From contig QKCL01000036.1 of the NCBI GenBank assembly GCA_003246895.1, positions 143,910-207,909 on the forward strand: a stretch of 64,000 nucleotides of DNA, given 5' to 3'. The stretch comes from Spirochaetota bacterium (lineage in GTDB: Bacteria; Spirochaetota; UBA4802; UBA5550). Each line of letters starts with the position of its first letter. The stretch's first letter is position 1. The position numbers were made by a program, and so were the translations under genes. Positions 9,840 through 20,290 of this stretch are shown here, one piece after another. Under the pieces are notes generated by a model that searched no databases, was not told the origin of the DNA, and was given only the letters and a program-made list of their open reading frames with translations.

Positions 9840-11591
9840 ATGCCCGTTCAACCGTTGGTAAGAAGTTATCTCCTTAAAAGAATAATTATGCTTGTTTTTT
9901 CTTTTGCTGCGGGTGGGTGTCTTCTTGTAGTGCTGTCCATGATTCAGAAGATTCTCATAGGTGCTCCGGTTTTTATACTCAAGGGTTATCTTGTGCCTGT
10001 CTTTTTCGGAGGTACCAGCGGTGTTCTTCTTGGTTTATGGATAATCAGGCTAAAGGCTGCAAACAGGGAGAAAGAGAGAGAAAAAGAGAATCTCAGGGTC
10101 ACTCTGGATTCGATCGGTGATGCTGTAATAGCATTGGATGTTAACGGAAATATTACCAGAATGAATCCTGTTGCAGCGAAACTCACCGGATGGAAGCTGG
10201 AAGAAGCCATGGGGCTTAAACTTCATGAAATTTTTGTAATTACAGATTCCGGCACTAGTGAGAAGATAGAGTTTCCATTACACAGAATCATTGATAAAAA
10301 AGAAGTTATTCATCTTACTGATAATATTGTACTGAAAAACAAGTCCGGTGAAGTATTTTATATCGAAGACAGTGCCGCACCAATTTTCGGGAGTAAGGGA
10401 TTATGTATTGGTGTAATAATAGTATTCAAGGATATTACAGAGAAGCATATGATGAAGGAGATGCTGCTTCAGAAACAGAAGATGGAGGCAATGGGGAACC
10501 TTGCCGGGGGAGTCGCACATGACTTTAATAATATGATAACCGGAATCTTCGGTTTTACCGATCTCCTGCTTGCACATGGGCCAGATGAAAAGTGCAGAAG
10601 GTATATTGATATGATTGTGAAAATTGCAGGAAATGCAGCATCGCTTACGGAAGATCTTCTGACATTTGCCCGTAAGAGTGAACTCAACTTCAGCACACAC
10701 AGCCTTAAAGAAATAATGAAAATCTCTGTTGAACTAATAAGACATTCCACGGACAGAAGTATTGAAATAATAGAGAATTATACGGCGGGGGATGTAGTGC
10801 TTTCATGTGATATTTCTAAAGTTGAAAATGCAGTTTTGAATCTCGGGCTAAACGCCCGAGATGCCATGCCGGACGGCGGGACAATAACGATAGAGGCGGG
10901 AGTTTCAGCATTGGACGAAGCATTCTCCAGAATGTGTTCTTTTGATATAGTTCCTGGATATTTTGCAAGAATTTCAGTAAGGGACACCGGCATAGGAATG
11001 AGCAGTGATACGCAGAATAAAATTTTTGATCCTTTTTTTACAACAAAGGATCCTGGGAAGGGGACAGGTCTCGGCCTGGCAGCAGTTTACGGAACAGTTA
11101 AGGAACATCATGGAGTCGTAACGGTTCACAGCGAGGTTGGGAAGGGTACTGTTTTTAATATATATCTCCCCTTTAACAAAAATTCTGAACTCATGGATTC
11201 AGAAAAAAAAGAAACCGTTGAAATGGGCTACGGAAGGGTTCTTATCTGTGACGATGACGAAATGGTAAGGACAATAGGGTATGAGATACTGTCAGAAATC
11301 GGTTATGAAGTTGTTCTAGCCGAAGGGGGACAGGAATGTATAGAAATATTCAGAGAGAATTATGAAAATATTGATCTTGTAATACTTGATATGGTCATGG
11401 GTGGAATGGATGGAAGTGAGTGCTTCAGGGAAATGAAGAAGATAGATCCTGATGTGAGAATACTAGTCTGTTCAGGTTCTGTGAGGGATTCTTCTCTTCA
11501 GTTTTTTCGCGAATCCGGATTCAGCGGCTTTCTGGAAAAACCCTTCAGACGTTGGGAGCTGGGGAACATGGTACACAATTTGCTCAATTGA
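9840..11591 (+). CDS. Hybrid sensor histidine kinase (2 TM, PAS, HisKA, HATPase_c, REC)
   Basis: [40 protein letters not shown], receiver CDDDE...[15 protein letters not shown] 9840 has GAAAGGAATAGG upstream, preferred over ORF start 9669. Confidence 0.9.
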   Translation: MPVQPLVRSYLLKRIIMLVFSFAAGGCLLVVLSMIQKILIGAPVFILKGYLVPVFFGGTSGVLLGLWIIRLKAANREKEREKENLRVTLDSIGDAVIALDVNGNITRMNPVAAKLTGWKLEEAMGLKLHEIFVITDSGTSEKIEFPLHRIIDKKEVIHLTDNIVLKNKSGEVFYIEDSAAPIFGSKGLCIGVIIVFKDITEKHMMKEMLLQKQKMEAMGNLAGGVAHDFNNMITGIFGFTDLLLAHGPDEKCRRYIDMIVKIAGNAASLTEDLLTFARKSELNFSTHSLKEIMKISVELIRHSTDRSIEIIENYTAGDVVLSCDISKVENAVLNLGLNARDAMPDGGTITIEAGVSALDEAFSRMCSFDIVPGYFARISVRDTGIGMSSDTQNKIFDPFFTTKDPGKGTGLGLAAVYGTVKEHHGVVTVHSEVGKGTVFNIYLPFNKNSELMDSEKKETVEMGYGRVLICDDDEMVRTIGYEILSEIGYEVVLAEGGQECIEIFRENYENIDLVILDMVMGGMDGSECFREMKKIDPDVRILVCSGSVRDSSLQFFRESGFSGFLEKPFRRWELGNMVHNLLN

Positions 11592-11845
11592 TGTGATTGA
11601 TGATGGTGTATATGCTTCTGGATTGGGTTTTTCACTTTATTTGATATTGTTTCTGTTTTCCTTTACTAACGGATTGTGATAAAATGCAGGCAGGAACAGA
11701 TTCTCGTAATAGATAGCGAAGGACGCACTGCAGAAAGACGTATAAAAGAAGATACAGATGAGAATTTGAAAGACCTTATTCTGAAGTATTTATGGAACGG
11801 ATTAGTATTTCGGCCTGAACCTCTTGCGGCTCAGGCCTTGATCTG

Positions 11846-13231
<1,386 letters not shown>

Positions 13232-13365
13232 TTACCCGGTGCCCGTTAATTATTCAAGAATTTCATTGATTAAGATTTATTAAATTGTGAAGTCTTACTG
13301 TTTATTAAAAAGAGATTTTTGAAGGAGATAATCCGTTTCAGGAATATCGAAAAAGCCGGGATATT

Positions 13366-13951
13366 TTATGTTCTCCATATTTTTTCTGTGCTTTCGTGAT
13401 TGAGGAGAAAAATTTTACGTTCGGGCCCGGATGTGTATGTGCCGGGGGTGCCGTCGGATTTTATGACCCTGTGGCATGGAATAATTACCGGGAACCTGTT
13501 CTTTGCCATGGTGTTTCCCACGAAACGGCCCCCTCTGGGTATCCCCGCAAGCATGGCAAGTTCACCGTAGGAGATCACATCCCCGCATGGAGGAGAGAGC
13601 CCTGTAAACGGCAAATTCTTTTTCGCTGCAATATCCCATGTCTATAGTCAGTGTGAAATTTTCCGCCTCTCCTGCAGAATCTTTAAAAAAAAATATTTTA
13701 ACCTGTTCTGTCTCAGTGGGTGCAGTCATGTTCAGGGTGAGTTCTATTGGGTTTTTTTTGAAGTAGGAGAGAATGAATCCTTCGAGTTCCGCTGCAGCTT
13801 TCGACTCCGGTATGCCGCTTCTAACAAGATAGGGGTCGGGCATGGAAAAATGGCAGAATATGATGCATGAATCCGTTGCTGATACATGGAGCGGCCCGGC
13901 AGGTGTTTCTATTACGCTGTATGAGTTCCGGGAGATATCTCTGTCTTTCAT
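13366..13951 (-). pseudogene. Frameshifted methylated-DNA-protein cysteine methyltransferase (Ogt/MGMT)
   Basis: N-terminal part in ORF 13562..13951 (MGYCSEKEFAVYRALSS), C-terminal part in another frame, ORF 13366..13614 (PCGDVISYGELAMLAG...PVIIPCHRVIKSDG with active-site PCHR); shift lies near 13585-13600. Confidence 0.8.
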
Positions 13952-14151
13952 TTAATATGAATGCCTTCAGTGCGTAAAATTACCGCTAGTTTGTATTGAT
14001 TGTTGAAAAGGGTAAACTGTATTTTTTATGATGGCAGGTAAAGTGAAATGATCAAGTTCTTTTTGATAAATAGATGCCATACCGGACCGCCGGATAATGC
14101 CTCCTCAGACTCCGGTATATGCATAGGGTAGAAATATAATTAAGAGTTTAA

Positions 14152-14763
14152 TTATCCCGCATGCATAGTCTTTGCCTCCATAACTCTGGTATTAAATGGC
14201 ACTTTTTCCTTCAGGCGGTCATTCCGGGAAACCGGAGAATCTTCGCATCCGCAGGCCTGCGGTAGGTGATTGCATATAAAACCTGCAAAATGTTCACCGT
14301 AGTTATCACGAAGTCTGATCCAGTCATCTTTGCCTATGATTCCTCTGCAGTTTTCTGAACCGCAGTTGCATTTGAAGTCCTGATCGAAGTTGACTACAAA
14401 TGTACCGTAGTCGATTGTCAGTTCTTCATCTGTCTTGATGTCACGCCGCGCGATTATGGTGTCGTTTTCATCGTAGTGCATATTCGGATCGCATGAATGG
14501 TTCATGAAATTGGAGATATGGCGTGCATATTTCCAGTCGAATGTGCCGATGGAAAGGCCGAAATCAATGTCGTAACTGTAGCGGAGAAAGAGGTCTTTCT
14601 GTTCCTGACTAAGTTCATTGATTTCGTTTAGGCTTAGAATCTGCCACCCTTCCTTTTCATCTTCAATCCACTCATCATGAGTAAAAAGAAGAGTACCCTG
14701 AGGAATGAACTCAGTTGTGTAAATGCCGAACTCGTTGTTTTTCGTAAGTTTTTTGATCAGCAT
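14152..14763 (-). CDS. SET domain-containing protein (putative lysine methyltransferase)
   Basis: NFMNHSCDPN, DEELTIDYG and post-SET CNCGSENCRGIIG; ATG 14763 has AAGGAGG upstream (listed ORF extends upstream artificially). Confidence 0.9.
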   Translation of the reverse strand: MLIKKLTKNNEFGIYTTEFIPQGTLLFTHDEWIEDEKEGWQILSLNEINELSQEQKDLFLRYSYDIDFGLSIGTFDWKYARHISNFMNHSCDPNMHYDENDTIIARRDIKTDEELTIDYGTFVVNFDQDFKCNCGSENCRGIIGKDDWIRLRDNYGEHFAGFICNHLPQACGCEDSPVSRNDRLKEKVPFNTRVMEAKTMHAG

Positions 14764-14852
14764 ATTTCCTCCTTTGAAATCTGATGGTATAAAGCGGAAT
14801 ATGCCTGAAAAATCAATCCCAAATTGTTGTTTAATTGTAAAAAATATATTAA

Positions 14853-16124
14853 TTACTTTTCCAGCCTTTTCAGTACGCCCAAGGCGGATCTTATCCCCGA
14901 TGCCCATGCGGCCGTGATTCCGCGGCTTGTGCCTGCACCGTCTCCGCACATGAAAAGATGTTCCCTGACCTCGAAATAGTGGTTAATGAATTCGGGCTGG
15001 TTGCTGTATGCCTTTATCTCGGGATAGTACATTATCGTGGACGGGTGCATTATGCCCGGAACAATTGTATCAAGGAGTTTCAGAGAACACCATATGTGGC
15101 GCAGGATTTTTCCGGGCATGGCAAGTGATATGTCTCCGGGTGTGGCGCTTTTCAGTGTAGGTTCGAAGTCGTATAGGTCATCATTGAAACTGCTGTCCTT
15201 TGACCTTCGTCCCAGTCTGAAATCCCCTATTCTCTGCATCATGGGTTCTCCGCCTGAAAGGCGCATGGCCATCTGGCCCAGTATTTCGGCAAACTGTGCG
15301 CCGCTCACAACCGGGTCTGTGAGGCGTATTGTTTTTAAAAGTGCAAAATTTACAAGGCCGTTGGGTTTCCGGTCAGTGGAAAAGGAGTGGCCGTTTACGG
15401 AATAATAGTTTTCGTATTTCTCCTTCACTATGTGGGCAGATCCGGAATTTGTGCAGAAGGTTCTTACGTCCTCGGGGAAGATGAATTTCGGGTCGTAGTA
15501 GTCATTCACTATCCTGTAATTCTCCTCCCTTGCCTCGACGCGTATTCCAATGTCAACAATGTTGTCTATGAAGGAGATTCCGTTAGCTTTCATTACTCCC
15601 TGAAGCCATGAATATCCGCTTCTGCCCGGGGCAATTATGAGGTTTTTGTAGCGGAGGTCCCCGTCTTTGTCTGTGGTTACTATATGTTCCTCATGTTTTA
15701 TCTCTGCGGCGGTTGCCGAGAACCTGATTTCAACACCCATGGAACGAAGCCTGTCCGTGAGACTGTTTATGAGGGGCACTGACTTGTCCGTGCCCACATG
15801 GGCCTGCCTGATGTCCAGCAGTTTCACTCCCAGTCGTTCGGAACGTTTCATGTATTTGTCTATATTCTGTTTTTTCTGAATTTCAGGTTTGAGAATTGAT
15901 GCGACTTCATCCAGGAGAGGAGTGGATTCCTCCTCGGTCCAGTGCTTTACCGGGAATCCAACAGGAAAGGTGTAGTTTTGTTTGCAGTCGTTTCTGAGCC
16001 CTCCGGAGCTTATGGAAAGCTTTTCAATAAGAAGGATGTTTCTGACCCCCGCTCCTGCAAGATGGAATGCTGCGCCCAGGCCAGCGGGGCCTGACCCGAT
16101 TATTATTACGCTGTATTCTTTCAC
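14853..16124 (-). CDS. NAD(P)/FAD-dependent oxidoreductase (FAD-dependent dehydrogenase family)
   Basis: N-terminal GSGPAGLGAAFHLAGAG dinucleotide-binding motif; C-terminal FMCGDGAGTSRGITAAWASGI. Confidence 0.88.
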   Translation of the reverse strand: MKEYSVIIIGSGPAGLGAAFHLAGAGVRNILLIEKLSISSGGLRNDCKQNYTFPVGFPVKHWTEEESTPLLDEVASILKPEIQKKQNIDKYMKRSERLGVKLLDIRQAHVGTDKSVPLINSLTDRLRSMGVEIRFSATAAEIKHEEHIVTTDKDGDLRYKNLIIAPGRSGYSWLQGVMKANGISFIDNIVDIGIRVEAREENYRIVNDYYDPKFIFPEDVRTFCTNSGSAHIVKEKYENYYSVNGHSFSTDRKPNGLVNFALLKTIRLTDPVVSGAQFAEILGQMAMRLSGGEPMMQRIGDFRLGRRSKDSSFNDDLYDFEPTLKSATPGDISLAMPGKILRHIWCSLKLLDTIVPGIMHPSTIMYYPEIKAYSNQPEFINHYFEVREHLFMCGDGAGTSRGITAAWASGIRSALGVLKRLEK

Positions 16125-16255
16125 GCTGCACCTCCATTTTTACCGAATATTCAAGGCAGATAAGTCTAATATACATATGTGATAAAAGCAAGATGTAAAA
16201 AGATCATGTTTTATTGTGTCATATGGCGTTGCATGACGGGATTTTCTCTTTTAAT

Positions 16256-16900
16256 TCAGTCTTCTTGTGAGGGAGATTTTTTAAATGTCCTGAAAAGTCC
16301 TGATATTCCGTACACAAAAAGTATGAAGCCTATTGCTCCGTTTAGAACCGCTGCTGCATTTGAGGGTATTGAAAGCCTGAAAAGAAAAATGAGGGAAACT
16401 GCAGTTCCAAGAAAAACCGGCGTGGCGAGACCGGCACCTGTTCCGAAGATGTATAGTTCCCGTTTGCTGTAACCTTTTGCGGAAGCCCTTGAGGAGAAGA
16501 CACCGGTCCAGAAAAGTGCAGTAACAGGGCTTGTTCCGGTTATAATCAGGGCTGCCATGAATGCCGGGATGTTTCTGAAATCTCCTGCAGGTTGAATATC
16601 TGTGTTTTTCAGGAGAGTTACGGTTTTGAATATCATGAAGACTCCAAAGGCAGCTATAATAAATGCCCCTGCGGCTCCTGAAATTTTTTGAATGTATCTG
16701 TTTTTGAATACAGAGACAGTCCCCTTTAGCGCGAGAACAATGTATGTGAAATCAACTATTGTCACTGCAAGTGCGGCCATAAGACCTTCAGTCAGTCCCC
16801 TTTCGAGAGTTATGGCAGTGAGGAAAAAAAGTACAGGCCCCGGTGCAAACTGCAGAATAAGCCCGGTGTAAAATCCCCTTGTCAAGACCTGTGGTAACAA
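16256..16900 (-). CDS. LysE family translocator
   Basis: Multi-TM; GLILQFAPGPVLFFLTAITLERGLTEGLMAALAVTIVDF N-terminus, NPxxxxFWTGVF-like segment. Confidence 0.85.
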   Translation of the reverse strand: MLPQVLTRGFYTGLILQFAPGPVLFFLTAITLERGLTEGLMAALAVTIVDFTYIVLALKGTVSVFKNRYIQKISGAAGAFIIAAFGVFMIFKTVTLLKNTDIQPAGDFRNIPAFMAALIITGTSPVTALFWTGVFSSRASAKGYSKRELYIFGTGAGLATPVFLGTAVSLIFLFRLSIPSNAAAVLNGAIGFILFVYGISGLFRTFKKSPSQED

Positions 16901-17288
16901 TTTGCACTTCCTCCTTGAAAGCTTATCAGCAGAAAAAATGCTGAAAACCAGAATTGTATATGTCCGGTTTCATCTAATGCAGTTTCTGATAATTTTTAAT
17001 ACAATTTTTTCACTGGCCGAAATTTTTTTGAATATAGATTAATTGATTGCGGTTGATGTTTAGCGGGAACAACCAATGTGGATCTTCAACAATATCAGGA
17101 GGCAGTTATGAAAAGAATACTTTTCACATGTTAATCTCAATCTTTTCCATGGGATGTCTGCCCGGGCCTCATCATAACTCAAGTGGCGGTGGAGACAGGC
17201 ATTACGTAGATGATCGTTTTAGATAATGGAATTTTGTCTGATTCTCTGTTTATGGGTTTGTGTGAAAATATAAAATATATACAGTTTG

Positions 17289-17317
17289 AAACCGGGGATT
17301 TTATACCCCGGTTTTTT
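17289..17317 (+). terminator. Rho-independent terminator
   Basis: AAACCGGGG-attttata-CCCCGGTTT followed by TTT. Confidence 0.85.
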
Positions 17318-17334
17318 AATCTGTGCCCCGTGAC

Positions 17335-17688
17335 TTACATGTTGAGTTTGCTTCTGAATATGAAGAAAACCGCCATGAGTATGCAGATCCCTGCGAATAG
17401 GTAGTCCATGGACGGTTTCTCCTTCATGTAAAAAAAGGAAAATGGAAAGAAAATAGTCAGGGTGACAACTTCCTGAATAATCTTCAGCTGCCCTATGTTC
17501 ATGACCTGGTGGCCTATCCTGTTGGCCGGCACCTGTATTAGGTATTCAAAAAAAGCTATTCCCCAGCTGAATATGACAGCAAAGAGGATCGGCCTGTTGT
17601 TGAGGTTTTTGAGGTGGCCGTACCATGCAAAAGTCATGAATATGTTGCTCAGGCAAAGCAGGCCCACTGTAAGGAAGTACTTGTTCAT
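17335..17688 (-). CDS. DMT family protein (DUF486-like membrane protein)
   Basis: LSNIFMTFAWYGHLKNL, SWGIAFFEYLIQVPANRIGH, QLKIIQEVVTLTIFFPFSFFYMKE. Confidence 0.9.
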   Translation of the reverse strand: MNKYFLTVGLLCLSNIFMTFAWYGHLKNLNNRPILFAVIFSWGIAFFEYLIQVPANRIGHQVMNIGQLKIIQEVVTLTIFFPFSFFYMKEKPSMDYLFAGICILMAVFFIFRSKLNM

Positions 17689-17816
17689 AATTCCTCTGTG
17701 AAGTGTATTGAGATCATGAAGTTAATTTCTGTCATGGCTGGTTTAAGTCAGCGGACTGAGATTAGATCCGGGTGTGCGGAATGCAATTATTTTTTTGAAG
17801 AGAATTTTTTTATTGA

Positions 17817-17846
17817 GGAGCGGAACACTGAAAAATGTTCCGCTCC
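17817..17846. terminator. Hairpin downstream of the dienelactone hydrolase gene
   Basis: GGAGCGGAACA-ctgaaaaa-TGTTCCGCTCC, 11-bp perfect arms, directly after the stop at 17853 (minus strand). Confidence 0.65.
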
Positions 17847-17852
17847 GTATTG

Positions 17853-18632
17853 TTATTTAAAAACAGATCTGAAAAAAACAATCATCGATGCCCAGGCCAT
17901 TTGGGCTTCGTTCCTGTGATATGTTTTGCTTTCAGGGTTTGTAAAATTGTGTGCCGGCAGATTCCCGAAAATGATATATGAAAAGTCTGCACCGTTCTCT
18001 TTCATTTCCTTTAGAAATGCCTGCTGTTTTTCAACTGGTGCGGCAGGATCTCCGTCACCCTGAATGGCAAGTATTCGGGTTTTAATATCGCCCTTTTTGG
18101 CAGTGAGCCCTGTATTGATTGATGAGTGAAACCCGACTACACCTTTTATATCTGTACCCATTCTGGCCATGTTGAGTACAATTCCTCCACCGAAACAATA
18201 GCCGATTGCTCCTATGTTCTTTGCATCAACATTTTTTTGTTTCTTTAGAATGGCCAGTGCTGCATTGAATCTCTTTTTTATAAGAGGGAAGTCTGTTCCT
18301 ATCTTTCCGGACATTGCCTTTGCTTCAGACCGAGGTATCTCTTTCCCGTCGCCATACATGTCCAGGGCGAATGCTATATATCCTTCCTTTGCAAGATCTC
18401 TAGACCGTTGTTTGGCATATTTGTTTATTCCCTGCCATTCGTGAACAACGAGAATTCCCGGGCGTTTGCCCTTGATCGATTTATCGTATGAAATGGTCCC
18501 GATCAGTTTCTGGCCGTCCACCGTATAGGTTATATTCCTGCTAACTATCTTGCTGCTGACTTTTTCTGCGGAAAACGCATGAACTGTTATTGATAATACG
18601 GCCGCAAGGACCGTTAAATTTTTAGCTTTCAT
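17853..18632 (-). CDS. Dienelactone hydrolase family protein, secreted
   Basis: Signal peptide; GILVVHEWQGIN, nucleophile motif GAIGYCFGGG, PAHNFTNP histidine region. Confidence 0.9.
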   Translation of the reverse strand: MKAKNLTVLAAVLSITVHAFSAEKVSSKIVSRNITYTVDGQKLIGTISYDKSIKGKRPGILVVHEWQGINKYAKQRSRDLAKEGYIAFALDMYGDGKEIPRSEAKAMSGKIGTDFPLIKKRFNAALAILKKQKNVDAKNIGAIGYCFGGGIVLNMARMGTDIKGVVGFHSSINTGLTAKKGDIKTRILAIQGDGDPAAPVEKQQAFLKEMKENGADFSYIIFGNLPAHNFTNPESKTYHRNEAQMAWASMIVFFRSVFK

Positions 18633-18791
18633 TTTCAGGCTCCTTTGCTGAAGTTTCTGAAATTCAGTAGAACAAATATAGCTAATTTTATTCAGTTTTC
18701 AATACAGTCGTATGACTTTTTTGCCGGCACCGGAGTCAGTATTGAAGATATTGGCGTATGGTTGATGATATTAACTTTTGCGAGTTGGAAG

Positions 18792-18814
18792 AGGGGGCAA
18801 TAACATTGCCCCCT
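18792..18814. terminator. Terminator-like hairpin at the end of the hsp20 operon
   Basis: AGGGGGCAAT-aac-ATTGCCCCCT, 10-bp perfect arms. Confidence 0.65.
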
Positions 18815-18830
18815 TTGAGTTCTGCAGAAT

Positions 18831-19199
18831 TTATGCAACAGTAATTTCAATTTTACGGGGCTTCACTTCATCCTTTTTGGGAAGGTTTAATGTCAATACT
18901 CCATCCTCCATTACTGCATTTATGCTGTTTCCGTTTATGTCATCTCCAACCCTGAAAGTCCTTCTGTAGTCATAGAGCCTGTATTCGGCGTGCTTAAGGT
19001 TCTCTGTTTCCATGGGATTTTCAAGTGTGCCCATTATTGAAAGTTCATTGTTGTCCAGAGTAATTTCAATGCCGTTTTTGTCCACTCCGGGCATATCCAT
19101 TGTGATAATGTATTCGCTCTCTGTTTCGTATATGTCTGCAATGGGCGCTGTGTATTTTGTTTTTTTTTCTTCTCTGCCGGTTTTAAGTTCCTTTGACAT
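18831..19199 (-). CDS. Small heat shock protein, Hsp20/alpha-crystallin family
   Basis: Alpha-crystallin domain: ETESEYIITMDMPGVDKNGIEITLDNNELSI ... FRVGDDINGNSINAVMEDGVLTLNLPK. Confidence 0.93.
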   Translation of the reverse strand: MSKELKTGREEKKTKYTAPIADIYETESEYIITMDMPGVDKNGIEITLDNNELSIMGTLENPMETENLKHAEYRLYDYRRTFRVGDDINGNSINAVMEDGVLTLNLPKKDEVKPRKIEITVA

Positions 19200-19212
19200 G
19201 GCTTTCCTCCTG

Positions 19213-19626
19213 TTACCTGATTTCTATTCTTTTCGGTTTCGCTTCATCGCTCTTCTCCAGAGAGATAGTCAGTATTCCGTTTTTAAGTTGTGCCGAAATT
19301 GACTCGCCCTTAACGGAATAGGGCAGGCGGAATGTCCTGCTGAAAGAACCGAATGATCTCTCCCTGCGGATGCAAGGCCTGTCTGTGCAGGTATTTTTCC
19401 GTTCGCCTGAAATTGTCAGGGTCCTGTCGTTAAGTTCTATTTTAAGATCCTCTTTTTTTATACCCGGCAGAACAGCCCTTAGGTCAAGTTTGTCATCCTT
19501 TTCAAATATATTTACATATGGAAAATCGTATGGTCTGTTTCCTGCTGAGGGTGTATCTCTGAAGAAAGTGTCAACCATATCTCTCAGTTTCAGAACATCA
19601 TCGAAAATATCAAAAGTTGTAATCAT
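19213..19626 (-). CDS. Small heat shock protein, Hsp20/alpha-crystallin family
   Basis: LDLRAVLPGIKKEDLKIELNDRTLTISGERK...FSRTFRLPYSVKGESISAQLKNGILTISLEK. Confidence 0.95.
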   Translation of the reverse strand: MITTFDIFDDVLKLRDMVDTFFRDTPSAGNRPYDFPYVNIFEKDDKLDLRAVLPGIKKEDLKIELNDRTLTISGERKNTCTDRPCIRRERSFGSFSRTFRLPYSVKGESISAQLKNGILTISLEKSDEAKPKRIEIR

Positions 19627-19643
19627 GGCTATTCCTCCCTGTG

Positions 19644-20102
19644 TTATTTTACTTCTATGGAAATTTTTTTTCCGGGCGCTTTTTCATCTTTCGGGATATC
19701 TATTGTGAGTACTCCCTTTTTGAAATTCGCCTTAATGTTATCTGTGCGGATTTCCTCCGGCAGTGTAACGGAACGCCTGAAAGATCCGTAGTGCCGCTCT
19801 GTATAATAGCGGTTTTTCTTCTCATCCTTTTCTTCTTTTTCCTCTTTTTTCTCACCGGATATTGTGAGAATGTTTTTTTCAAGGGTCACATTGATGTCCT
19901 TCTCCTCCATGCCCGGCAGCTCTGCCGATACCAGAAATGCCTTTTCTGTCTCTTCCACATCAATTTTCGGTATCCATTCGGATTCAAAGAGTGTTCCCGG
20001 TTTAAGTGAGAAGAAATCATCAAAAACCCTGTCCATTTCCCTGTGAAAAGAAGAAAGTGAGCGTTTGCTGTTTTCATCACGTTTTTTAATTCCCCATTTC
20101 AT
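19644..20102 (-). CDS. Small heat shock protein, Hsp20/alpha-crystallin family
   Basis: FLVSAELPGMEEKDINVTLEKNILTISGEKK...FRRSVTLPEEIRTDNIKANFKKGVLTIDIPK; start at 20102 has TAAGGAGGT upstream. Confidence 0.95.
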   Translation of the reverse strand: MKWGIKKRDENSKRSLSSFHREMDRVFDDFFSLKPGTLFESEWIPKIDVEETEKAFLVSAELPGMEEKDINVTLEKNILTISGEKKEEKEEKDEKKNRYYTERHYGSFRRSVTLPEEIRTDNIKANFKKGVLTIDIPKDEKAPGKKISIEVK

Positions 20103-20122
20103 GGAAAACCTCCTTAAAGTTG

Positions 20123-20149
20123 TTAGCACTTGTATTTAGTGAGTGCTAA
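20123..20149 (-). promoter_or_regulatory. CIRCE operator (HrcA binding site) upstream of the hsp20 operon
   Basis: TTAGCACTT-gtatttagt-GAGTGCTAA; matches consensus TTAGCACTC-N9-GAGTGCTAA at 17/18 positions with exact 9-nt spacer. Confidence 0.93.
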
Positions 20150-20160
20150 TTCTATTAATA

Positions 20161-20189
20161 TAAATACTGAAAAAAATTTAAATCGTCAA
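20161..20189 (-). promoter_or_regulatory. Predicted sigma70/sigmaA promoter of the hsp20 operon
   Basis: On minus strand TTGACG (20184-20189), 17-nt spacer, TATTTA (20161-20166), directly upstream of CIRCE. Confidence 0.6.
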
Positions 20190-20290
20190 GATCAGACTGA
20201 AATTTTTTGAAAAAAATTTTGCTTTTTTTTGAAGGAGATTTTATAGGAAAAGCTTGAGGTAACTGAAAGTAAAAACAGGGAACTGATTTT

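Noticed and set aside
10841-10861. TCTCGGGC-TAAAC-GCCCGAGA hairpin inside a hybrid kinase gene
   Set aside because: Falls in the conserved N-box coding sequence ([11 protein letters not shown]); likely a by-product of codon choice.
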